Below are positions 1 to 6,132 of a stretch of 12,125 nucleotides of DNA, in pieces. This stretch comes from an uncultured cyanobacterium. Its GTDB lineage: Bacteria > Cyanobacteriota > Cyanobacteriia > PCC-6307 > Cyanobiaceae. How positions within the stretch are numbered: position 1 is the first letter of the stretch; every line of letters begins with the position of its first letter. The stretch is taken from NCBI GenBank assembly GCA_903862155.1, contig CAIOXF010000065.1:1-12125 (forward strand), read 5' to 3'. Both the position numbers and the translations under genes were made by a program. A model generated the notes under the pieces. It was given only the letters and a program-made list of their open reading frames with translations, ran no database searches and was not told the DNA's origin.

Positions 1-372
1 CGTGGCCGGATCGAAGGGCAGGTCGAACAGCACCGGCCGCAGATCGCCCAACACGCAGCCGTGCAGCAGGGAGCGGTGCAGGTTGCGCGGCAGCAGCACC
101 CGCTCGCCCGGCCCCGCCAGGGCCAGCAGGGCCGCCTGCAGCAGACCACTGGCGCCATTCACCCCAAACCAACAGCGCTCAGCCCCGAGCAGGGCGGCGC
201 AGTGGGCCTGCAACTCGGCCACCTCTCCTTCGCTCTCCAGGGGACCGCCCCACGCGGGGAGTTCCGGGATGTCCCAGGCGCCCGGCCGCTGGCGCAACAG
301 CCGCCGCAGGCCCGGCGCCAAACCGCGCCCACGCCCGTGGGCCGGCAGATGCAGGACCAGGGAGCGGCGCAC
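1..372 (-). CDS. Orn/Lys/Arg decarboxylase-type PLP enzyme, N-terminal part (cut by window edge)
   Basis: This is the first 124 codons of a minus-strand gene that runs off the left edge. Translation from GTG at 372 begins VRRSLVLHLPAHGRGRG. It continues with WDIPELP (about 39-45), an acidic GEVAELQ stretch (about 55-61), GAERCWFGVNGASG (about 69-82) and PGERVLLPRNLHRSLLHG (about 93-110). These match the start of the major PLP-binding domain of the Orn/Lys/Arg decarboxylase group (fold type I): an LPxHGxG opening, a D-x-x-E-L segment, a NGxS(S/G) phosphate-loop equivalent and an N-x-H-x-S motif. Family members decarboxylate basic amino acids on the way to polyamines; which substrate is used here cannot be told. 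The Schiff-base lysine lies outside the window. No better start occurs upstream in this frame. The gene diverges from the ABC1 kinase with a 41-bp gap. Confidence 0.8.
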   Translation of the reverse strand, partial: MRRSLVLHLPAHGRGRGLAPGLRRLLRQRPGAWDIPELPAWGGPLESEGEVAELQAHCAALLGAERCWFGVNGASGLLQAALLALAGPGERVLLPRNLHRSLLHGCVLGDLRPVLFDLPFDPAT

Positions 373-413
373 GGGCGGGATTTCTAGAGTTTTCCGATTG
401 TGAGACGCCTGCC
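373..413. promoter_or_regulatory. 41-bp divergent intergenic region between decarboxylase and ABC1 kinase
   Basis: This short spacer is visibly more AT-rich than the genes beside it. It must hold the start signals of both divergent genes unless promoters lie inside the coding regions. I see AT-rich hexamers (tctaga, gattgt) but no convincing -35/-10 pair and no strong Shine-Dalgarno for either GTG start. The promoter role is inferred from layout only. Confidence 0.3.
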
Positions 414-2087
414 GTGAGCGCCGCCCTTCCCGCGTACGACCAGGCGGCCGATCTGCGCTGGCTGCTGCGGCGACCCCATGTGCTGCTGAGCCGGCTGGTG
501 GTGGTGCTGTGGCAGCTGGGCACGCTCACCCTGGCGCTGCTGTTGCAGGCCAACAGCCGCGATGCCAAAACCCAGAAGCGGCTGGCGGAGCGGATCCTGG
601 CCACCCTCACCAACCTGGGGCCCTGCTTCATCAAGGTGGGCCAGGCCCTCTCCACCCGGCCCGACCTGGTGCGCCGCGACTGGCTCGACCAGCTCACCCG
701 CCTGCAGGACGACCTGCCTCCCTTCCCCCACGCCGTAGCCCTGGCCACGATCGAAGCGGAGCTGGGGGCTCCGGCCCACCAGCTGTTTGTCGAATTCCCC
801 GACTATCCGGTGGCGGCCGCCAGCCTCGGCCAGGTGTACCGGGCCCAGCTGGATGATGGCCACTGGGTGGCCGTGAAAGTGCAGCGGCCCAACCTTCCGT
901 TCATCCTGCGCCGCGATCTGGTGCTGATCCGGCTGCTCGGGGTGATCACCGCGCCGCTGCTGCCCCTGAACCTGGGCTTCGGGCTCGGGGAGATCATCGA
1001 TGAATTCGGGCGCTCGCTGTTCGAGGAGATCGACTACCGCCGCGAAGCCGACAACGCCGAGCGCTTCGCTGGCCTGTTCGCCAACCATCCGGAAGTGACC
1101 GTGCCGCGGGTGGAGCGCCACCTCTCGGCCCAGCGGGTGCTCACCACCCAGTGGATCAACGGCACCAAGCTGCAGCAGCGCCAGGAGCTGGAAGCCCAGC
1201 GCCTCGATCCGGCGGCCCTGATCCGCACCGGCGTGATCGCCGGCCTGCGGCAGCTGCTGGAGTTCGGCTACTTCCACGCCGATCCCCATCCCGGAAACCT
1301 GTTCGCCCTGCCGGGCAAAACCGGGCCCATGGGCCACGTGGCCTACGTGGATTTCGGGATGATGGATGAGATCAGCAACGCCGACCGCCTCACCCTCACC
1401 GGCGCGGTGGTGCACCTGATCAACCGCGATTTCCACGGCCTGGCGCGCGACTTCCAGACCCTGGGCTTCCTCAAGCCCGACGCCGAACTGGGGCCAATCG
1501 TGCCGGCCCTCGAAGAAGTGCTGGGGGGCGCGCTGGGGGAAAACGTGGGCAACTTCAACTTCAAGGCGATCACCGATCGCTTCTCGGAGTTGATGTACGC
1601 CTATCCGTTCCGGGTGCCGGCACGATTCGCCCTGATCATCCGGGCGGTGGTGAGCCAGGAGGGGCTGGCCCTGCGGCTCGACCCCAGCTTCCGCATCATC
1701 CGGGTGGCCTATCCCTACGTGGCGCGTCGGCTGCTGGCAGGCGACACCGCCGAGATGCGCGAGAAGCTGCTGGAGGTGATCTTCGATGGCAACGGCCGGC
1801 TGCGGGTGGAGCGGCTGGAGAACCTGCTCACGGTGGTGGAAAACGACAGCGACAGCGCCGATCTACTGCCCGTGGCCGGCGCCGGTCTGCGACTGCTGCT
1901 GGGCCCCGATGGCAGCAGCCTGCGGCAGCGGCTGCTGCTCAGCCTGGTGCAGAACGAGCGCTTCAGCACCGACGATCTCCAGCAGCTTCTCGGAATGCTG
2001 CGGCGCACCTTTGGCCCACAGCGGGTGATGCAGCAGCTGCGCAGCCGCCTCAGCGAACGGATGGTGGGACGGCCTGCCGCGGCCTGA
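414..2087 (+). CDS. ABC1/AarF/UbiB-family atypical protein kinase
   Basis: This 557-aa protein starts at GTG 414. It carries the full set of ABC1 (UbiB/ADCK) signatures: the family-specific KxGQ motif (K74, G76, Q77, followed by STRPDLV), an alanine-rich nucleotide loop AAASLGQV (134-141), the VAVK lysine (K155), an acidic EIDYRREADN segment (205-214), the catalytic HADPHPGN motif (288-295) and the metal-binding DFG (313-315). No key residue is missing, so it should be active as an ATPase or kinase-like enzyme. In bacteria and plastids this family supports isoprenoid-quinone synthesis or prenyl-lipid homeostasis; in a cyanobacterium plastoquinone, tocopherol or a related lipid would be the expected context, which is inference. 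Hydrophobic stretches (about 22-45 and 170-190) suggest membrane association. Cyanobacteria carry several paralogues, so I give no symbol. Its stop lies 8 bp from the stop of the convergent channel-like gene. Confidence 0.93.
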   Translation: MSAALPAYDQAADLRWLLRRPHVLLSRLVVVLWQLGTLTLALLLQANSRDAKTQKRLAERILATLTNLGPCFIKVGQALSTRPDLVRRDWLDQLTRLQDDLPPFPHAVALATIEAELGAPAHQLFVEFPDYPVAAASLGQVYRAQLDDGHWVAVKVQRPNLPFILRRDLVLIRLLGVITAPLLPLNLGFGLGEIIDEFGRSLFEEIDYRREADNAERFAGLFANHPEVTVPRVERHLSAQRVLTTQWINGTKLQQRQELEAQRLDPAALIRTGVIAGLRQLLEFGYFHADPHPGNLFALPGKTGPMGHVAYVDFGMMDEISNADRLTLTGAVVHLINRDFHGLARDFQTLGFLKPDAELGPIVPALEEVLGGALGENVGNFNFKAITDRFSELMYAYPFRVPARFALIIRAVVSQEGLALRLDPSFRIIRVAYPYVARRLLAGDTAEMREKLLEVIFDGNGRLRVERLENLLTVVENDSDSADLLPVAGAGLRLLLGPDGSSLRQRLLLSLVQNERFSTDDLQQLLGMLRRTFGPQRVMQQLRSRLSERMVGRPAAA

Positions 2088-2094
2088 GGCCGCG
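2078..2094. terminator. GC hairpin at the convergent gene junction, stop codon in the loop
   Basis: CGCGGCC (2078-2084), TGA (2085-2087) and GGCCGCG (2088-2094) form a perfect 7-bp inverted repeat whose 3-nt loop is the stop codon of the ABC1 kinase. It lies between two convergent genes (stops at 2087 and 2096), so it could slow or end transcription from both sides. No T-tract follows on either strand, so it is not a classic intrinsic terminator. Function is inferred from position and symmetry. Confidence 0.4.
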
Positions 2095-2095
2095 A

Positions 2096-3319
2096 TCAGG
2101 TGCCTGCCGGTATGAGCATCCAGGCCATCGTGACCGCCACCCCTCCGGAGGCCACCACCACCAGCGGCCAGCTGTTGTCCAAATGGTCCAGCCGTTCCTG
2201 GAGGTCATGGCGGGCCGTGCTGTCCTCCATGGCTTCCATGTCGGCGTAGCGGCGCCCGATCCAGATGACCAGCACGAAGGCCACCAGGGTGATCACGTAG
2301 GCCACCACGTACACCTGATCCAAAAAGGTGAGGAAGGGCAGATCGGGAAGGTTTTCGCGGTACGCCTGTTGCAGGAACACCAACGTGAGCAGCACCGTGA
2401 CAGGAATGCTGGCTCTGGCATCCTGCTCATCCGGACGCACTTTGAAGACCAGCAGCACCATCGCCATCAGGACGGCCAAGGGCAGCAGCAGCCGCCAGAA
2501 GGCAGCCCAAGAGGAGGTGCCGAAGGAGATCTCAAACAGGAGCAGGCTGTACTCGCTCTCGTCGCCACCCAGCCCGAAGTTGCTGGCGTAGTGATGGCGA
2601 TATTCCGCGATCGACCATCCACGGTTCAACCAACCGATGATGTGGGCGAATAGACCCATGCCGCTGTTGCGCACATCCGGCTCAAGCCGCAGCTGGCTGT
2701 AATCCAGCTCGCCATCCACGTCGTCGACTTCCAGGGCCAGCGGCAGGCTGACGCTCATGAACGGGTAATGGCGGAAGCTCGCCCGATCGAGGTAGTAGCG
2801 ACCGCGGTAGCTGAACAGCTGGTAGTAGCTCCCATCAGGAAGGCGCTCCGGGGCAACCCCCACCGGCTCCAGCTGGGGTGGTGCATCGGTGATGAGGGTG
2901 TTGATCAGCCTGAAGCGCTGATCGATCGTGGCCTGGCTGGCCTCGAGGTAGCGCTGCAGCGGTTGATCCCAGCGCATCCAGACGTAACCGCTCGAGGCAT
3001 AGCTGGGCACGCTCAGATCGAGCTCTGAGGTGGTGTTCGCATAGACCCCCACCTGAACGCGATGGACTGCCCGCTCGAGCTCGAGTTGATCAACCCGGGC
3101 CTCAGCGTCGCTCAGCAGGTCTCCCCGCAGGGTGCTCCAACCGCCGGGGAGGAGCGCGCCGGGGTCGGTGATCAGCGCGCGGGCTGAGGCGGAGAGTCGC
3201 AGGGCGTCACGGCCGCGCACCTGTTCCACATCGATCCCCCCGATCGCCAGGAGGGCCAGAATCATGGCCAGCACCACGGAGCCGATGGCCACGAGGTTCC
3301 AGCGCTTCTGCTTTCGCAC
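2096..3319 (-). CDS. Prokaryotic pentameric ligand-gated ion channel-like protein (Cys-loop/ELIC/GLIC superfamily)
   Basis: This 407-aa protein starts at GTG 3319. A basic N-terminus (MRKQKRW) leads into a hydrophobic signal or anchor (about 9-28). About 240 mostly beta-predicted residues follow, then four hydrophobic helices: M1 about 272-293 with a proline at 280, M2 about 304-322, M3 about 332-354 and M4 about 384-404. The linker and start of M3 read NLPDLPFLTFLDQVYVVAY (323-341), close to the ELIC segment ILPRLPYTTVIDQ as I recall it. The periplasmic part has VQVGVYANTTSELDL (88-102), YVWMRW (112-117) and FRHYPFMSVSLPLALE (182-197), which correspond to beta1/beta2 and to the Cys-loop with its YPF proline. 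The protein contains no cysteine, as expected for prokaryotic members. These channels form homopentamers in the inner membrane and pass ions after ligand or proton binding. Ligand and ion are unknown. It converges with the ABC1 kinase and diverges from a periplasmic binding protein. Confidence 0.8.
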   Translation of the reverse strand: MRKQKRWNLVAIGSVVLAMILALLAIGGIDVEQVRGRDALRLSASARALITDPGALLPGGWSTLRGDLLSDAEARVDQLELERAVHRVQVGVYANTTSELDLSVPSYASSGYVWMRWDQPLQRYLEASQATIDQRFRLINTLITDAPPQLEPVGVAPERLPDGSYYQLFSYRGRYYLDRASFRHYPFMSVSLPLALEVDDVDGELDYSQLRLEPDVRNSGMGLFAHIIGWLNRGWSIAEYRHHYASNFGLGGDESEYSLLLFEISFGTSSWAAFWRLLLPLAVLMAMVLLVFKVRPDEQDARASIPVTVLLTLVFLQQAYRENLPDLPFLTFLDQVYVVAYVITLVAFVLVIWIGRRYADMEAMEDSTARHDLQERLDHLDNSWPLVVVASGGVAVTMAWMLIPAGT

Positions 3320-4481
3320 CGGTGGGCTATCCGGGTTCGGGCCGACCTTAAAGCTGCGGTCAAGGCTCGCCCTGGTCCCCGTGCTTGTGCCGTTGCTGCT
3401 GGCTCCGGTGCAGGCGCAACCGGCAGGTGCGGAGCTCGTGCTTGGCCAGTCGGCCCCGCTGAGCGGCCCCTCAGCCCAGCTGGGCCGTGACTACCGCGAT
3501 GGAGCTCTGGCCTGGTTCAGTGAAGTGAACCGCCGCGGCGGGATCCACGGACGCCGCGTGCGGCTGGTGAGCCTGGACGACCGCTATGAACCTGCCCTCA
3601 CGCTGCGCAACACCCGCCAGCTGATCGAAGGCGAGCGGGCCTTCGTGCTGTTCGGCTACGTGGGCACCCCCACGGTGAAGGTGATCCTTCCACTGGTTGA
3701 GAAGCAGCGCATCCCATTGGTGGCCTCTCTCACGGGGGCACAGCTGCTGCGAACGCCGTTCCGGCCCATGGTGTTCAACCTGAGGGCCAGTTACCAGGCG
3801 GAGATCGACCGGATCGTGGCAACGCTGGTGCGCTCCGGCCGGCATCGGATCGCCGTGATGCACCAGCAGGACGCCTTCGGGGACGACGGACTGCGGGCCA
3901 GTCGGATCGCCCTCGCCCGCCATGGCCTGCGCCCTGTGGTGGTCGCCGGCGTGCAGCGCAATTCCACCGCCACCGATGCGGCAGCCCGGTTGGTGCATCG
4001 GGCGCAACCGAATGGCGTGGTGATCATCAGCGCCTACCCCAGCTCAGCGGCCTTCAGCCGGCAACTGCAGGTTTTGGGCAGCAGGGCCCAGCTGATGAAC
4101 GTGTCGTTCGTGGGCACCGGAGCCCTGCAGGACGCCATGCCAGGCGGGCTGGCCAATGGGATCGGCATTGCACAGGTTGTGCCTTTTCCCTGGGACCGGC
4201 GGGTGCCGGTGGTGGCGCAGTATCAGCGGCTGATGCGACGCCAACAGGTGAGCGCGCGCTTTGGCTTCACCAGCCTGGAGGGTTTTCTGGCAGCCCGCTG
4301 GTTGACGGCGGCACTCCAGCAGACGGGGAGCCACCCCACCAGGGAGCGCCTCGTGAATGCCTTCCAGCAGATGCGCCGGGTTGATCTGGGCGGGTTCTTG
4401 ATTGAGCTCGGGCCCCGCGATCACCAGGCCAGCGACTTCGTGGATCTCACGTTCCTTGGCTCCCAGCGCTGGAGCCCCTGA
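3285..4481 (+). CDS. Orphan type I periplasmic-binding protein (LivJ/branched-chain amino-acid-binding-like)
   Basis: From ATG 3285 this is 398 aa. A long n-region leads to a hydrophobic core (about 28-40) and a likely signal-peptidase site after PVQA (residue 44). The mature part begins AELVLGQSAPLSGPSAQLG, the usual opening of the Peripla_BP_6 (type I, Leu/Ile/Val-binding) fold. It continues with WFSEVNRRGGIHGRRVRLVSLDD, a VLFGYVGTPT segment, PLVASLTGAQLLR at the expected ligand-contact position, and HQQDAFGDDGLRAS and VVIISAYP in the second lobe. It should bind a small solute in the periplasm. No permease or ATPase gene is adjacent, and the divergent neighbour is a channel-like protein, so a sensing or channel-partner role is more likely than transport (inference). 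No GTG, ATG or TTG lies between 3288 and 3380 in this frame, so the start is at 3285 or 3264 and overlaps the channel gene by 35-56 bp. The frame stays open up to 3132, but that part is antisense to the channel. Confidence 0.82.
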   Translation: MATRFQRFCFRTGGLSGFGPTLKLRSRLALVPVLVPLLLAPVQAQPAGAELVLGQSAPLSGPSAQLGRDYRDGALAWFSEVNRRGGIHGRRVRLVSLDDRYEPALTLRNTRQLIEGERAFVLFGYVGTPTVKVILPLVEKQRIPLVASLTGAQLLRTPFRPMVFNLRASYQAEIDRIVATLVRSGRHRIAVMHQQDAFGDDGLRASRIALARHGLRPVVVAGVQRNSTATDAAARLVHRAQPNGVVIISAYPSSAAFSRQLQVLGSRAQLMNVSFVGTGALQDAMPGGLANGIGIAQVVPFPWDRRVPVVAQYQRLMRRQQVSARFGFTSLEGFLAARWLTAALQQTGSHPTRERLVNAFQQMRRVDLGGFLIELGPRDHQASDFVDLTFLGSQRWSP

Positions 4482-4525
4482 TGGCTTGCCATCGCTAGGG
4501 TCGCTCCATCTTCAACCGTTCAGCC

Positions 4526-4993
4526 GTGCCCTCAGCGCCAATCGATCTGAGTGAGGCTTCAGCCTGGTGGGCCAGCGGCGACTTCGGCGACCTCGACGCC
4601 GCGGACATCCTTCTGGAGTACGCGCCCATCCAGCAGCCCCCCTACGTGCTGGCCGGGATCGGGCTGGCCATGGGGGTGCTGTGCGGGCTCACCTTCGCCA
4701 AGCTCGTGCAGAACCGGCTCGATGGCTGGAAGCAGGATCGGCTGGCCCTGCTGCCGCTCGGCACCCGCGAAACCAACCTGGCCTACAGCGGCGTGATCCT
4801 GGGGATCACCCTGTTTATCGGCGGCAGCCTGTCGGTGTTCGGGTTCTCCCTGGGAGCTGCCCTGCTGGTGTCGTTTGCGCTGTCGGTGGCGACGGCCGGG
4901 GCCCTGTGGGTGCAGCTCGAACGCCTGATGGAACAGGTGCAGAGCGGCAATTTCAAGGCCGTGGACTTCGACAACTTCGATCAATTCTTTTGA
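4526..4993 (+). CDS. Conserved-looking small membrane protein, unknown function
   Basis: This 155-aa protein starts at GTG 4526, 44 bp after the binding-protein stop. It has an acidic soluble N-terminus (about 1-38), a helix at about 40-61 (YVLAGIGLAMGVLCGLTFAKLV), a charged loop (about 62-86) that carries basic and acidic residues, then two closely packed helices (about 88-106 and 109-128), a short amphipathic stretch (LERLMEQVQ) and an acidic, aromatic tail (DFDNFDQFF). The look is that of a short, vertically inherited cyanobacterial membrane protein, possibly plasma- or thylakoid-membrane located, but I cannot name a family. Its order with the upstream binding protein may be chance. It converges with the sigma factor gene, leaving 51 bp between stops. 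Confidence 0.75.
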   Translation: MPSAPIDLSEASAWWASGDFGDLDAADILLEYAPIQQPPYVLAGIGLAMGVLCGLTFAKLVQNRLDGWKQDRLALLPLGTRETNLAYSGVILGITLFIGGSLSVFGFSLGAALLVSFALSVATAGALWVQLERLMEQVQSGNFKAVDFDNFDQFF

Positions 4994-5010
4994 TCGACCG
5001 CCCGGTTACT

Positions 5011-5025
5011 GCCCGGTTGACGGGC
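5011..5025. terminator. Possible hairpin between convergent small membrane protein and sigma factor genes
   Basis: GCCCG, a GTTGA loop and CGGGC make a 5-bp all-GC stem in the 51-bp convergent spacer (4994-5044). The octamer GCCCGGTT also occurs twice (from 4999 and from 5011), so an alternative pairing with the first copy is possible. There is no T-run. The terminator role is a guess from position. Confidence 0.3.
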
Positions 5026-5044
5026 CTCCGCTGAGCGAGCGCGT

Positions 5045-6046
5045 TTACGCCGCCAGATAACCCTCCAGCCGGCGCGACTGGGCCCGGATTCCTTCCAGGG
5101 CCTTGCGCTCCAGGTTGCGGGTCTTGTCGCGGCTCATGCCCAGGGCCTTGGCGATGGAGCTGAGGCTCATCGGTTCGGCTGGACTGCTGCCGTCGCCCTC
5201 AATGCCATAGCGCATCTTGAGCACGCTGGCCTGCAGTTCGGGCAACTGGTCGAGCAGGTCGCGCAGGTCGCCCTTCATGCAGGCGTCATCCAGTCGCTCC
5301 TCGGGGAGCTCGTTGTCGCCGGCGAGTAGATCCAGCAGCTCGGTGTCGTCGCCGTCGCCCACCTTGGTTTCCAGGCTCACCGGCAGGCGCGCGCGGCAGA
5401 GCAGATCCTTCACCTCCTCCTCCGGCAGCTCCACGCAGGCGGCGAGCTCGGTGATGGTGGGGGTGCGGCCCAGGTCTTGGCTCAGCTCGCGCTGGCCCTT
5501 CTTGAGCTTGTTGAGGGTTTCGGTGATGTGGATCGGCAGCCGGATCGTGCGGCTCTTCTCTGCAATGGCACGCGTGATGCCCTGGCGGATCCACCAATAG
5601 GCATAGGTGGAGAACTTGTAGCCGCGGGTGGGATCGAACTTCTCCACACCGCGCACCAGGCCGATGGTGCCCTCCTGGATCAGGTCCAGGAGTTCCATGT
5701 TCCGGTTGGTGTATTTCTTCGCCACACTCACCACCAGCCGCAGGTTGGCGGCCACCATCCGCTCCTTGGCGCGGCGACCCGCGCTCAGTCGCTTGCTGAG
5801 CTGGGCGGGGGTGAGACCGGCCTCCGCGGCAAGGATGTCGTTGCTGGGCTCTTCACCACCGGCCCGCAGCTTGAGCTCCTCGCGCAGCTCCTCCAGGCCC
5901 ATCAACTCCTGGACCTGGCGGCCCAGGGTGATCTCCTGCTCATGGGTGAGCAGCGGCACCCGGCCGATGTCGCGCAGGTAGCTGCGCACCAGATCGCCAC
6001 CACCGAGATGGGAGCCATCAGCCGCAGCAACGGGCAGGGAGGGCAT
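5045..6046 (-). CDS. Sigma-70-family RNA polymerase sigma factor, cyanobacterial group 2-like
   Basis: From ATG 6046 this is 333 aa. It has region 1.2 (SYLRDIGRVPLLTHEQE, 22-38), the region 2 core (MVAANLRLVVSVAKKY 97-112, DLIQEGTIGLVRGVEKFD 121-138, GYKFSTYAYWWIRQGITRAI 142-161), region 3 (HITETLNKLKKGQREL from 183) and region 4 (LPELQASVLKMRYG, 278-291; helix-turn-helix SLSSIAKALGMSRDKTRNLERKAL, 304-327). It lacks the long region 1.1 of a primary sigma factor. With intact regions 2 and 4 it fits the non-essential group 2 factors that cyanobacteria use for stress, light or nutrient responses. The -35-recognition helix reads MSRDKTRNLE in place of the usual (V/L)TRERIRQ(I/L)E. The frame extends upstream to 6268, but that part overlaps the divergent pseudouridine synthase gene and offers no ATG or GTG with a sigma-like sequence. 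The start is leader-like with no Shine-Dalgarno. Confidence 0.93.
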   Translation of the reverse strand: MPSLPVAAADGSHLGGGDLVRSYLRDIGRVPLLTHEQEITLGRQVQELMGLEELREELKLRAGGEEPSNDILAAEAGLTPAQLSKRLSAGRRAKERMVAANLRLVVSVAKKYTNRNMELLDLIQEGTIGLVRGVEKFDPTRGYKFSTYAYWWIRQGITRAIAEKSRTIRLPIHITETLNKLKKGQRELSQDLGRTPTITELAACVELPEEEVKDLLCRARLPVSLETKVGDGDDTELLDLLAGDNELPEERLDDACMKGDLRDLLDQLPELQASVLKMRYGIEGDGSSPAEPMSLSSIAKALGMSRDKTRNLERKALEGIRAQSRRLEGYLAA

Positions 6047-6059
6047 GGCAACCGGAGGA

Positions 6060-6085
6060 GTTACGAAACACTTGGGTTTCGTAAC
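6060..6085. promoter_or_regulatory. Perfect 10-bp inverted repeat upstream of the sigma factor gene (operator or leader hairpin)
   Basis: GTTACGAAAC (6060-6069) and GTTTCGTAAC (6076-6085) are exact reverse complements separated by 6 nt (ACTTGG). The inner edge is 13 nt upstream of the sigma factor ATG at 6046. The spacer to the divergent pseudouridine synthase start at 6133 is only 86 bp, so either gene could be controlled. The AT-rich arms in a GC-rich setting, and the spacing of a little over one helical turn between arm centres, look like a dimeric regulator site. The same sequence would also form a stable RNA hairpin just before the start codon. The role is inferred. Confidence 0.55.
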
Positions 6086-6091
6086 GTTATC
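6086..6091 (-). promoter_or_regulatory. Candidate -10 hexamer for the sigma factor gene
   Basis: On the minus strand the sequence reads GATAAC, preceded by TG (TGATAAC), an extended -10-like element directly upstream of the inverted repeat. A transcript from it would start inside the repeat, which would favour an operator over an RNA hairpin. No clear -35 hexamer is visible. Weak evidence. Confidence 0.25.
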
Positions 6092-6132
6092 ACCAGTTCC
6101 CGGCTCCTCGCCCCGCCACCGAAAGTGGGGCC

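Noticed and set aside
384..1436. Long open frame (350 codons) on the minus strand
   Set aside because: It is antisense to the ABC1 kinase, whose complete motif set is decisive. The product is His/Gln/Pro-rich without recognisable motifs, typical of shadow frames in GC-rich DNA.
3132..3284. N-terminal extension of the binding protein to ATG 3132
   Set aside because: The extra segment is Arg/Ser-rich shadow sequence antisense to the channel gene and would bury the signal peptide deep in the protein.
4480..4493. GATGGC-TT-GCCATC palindrome at the binding-protein stop codon
   Set aside because: The stem is short (5-6 bp), has a minimal loop and no T-tract, so it is too weak to call a terminator.
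6111..6130. CCCC...GGGG / CCAC...GTGG pairing just before the pseudouridine synthase start
   Set aside because: Only 4-bp alternative stems, expected by chance in GC-rich DNA.
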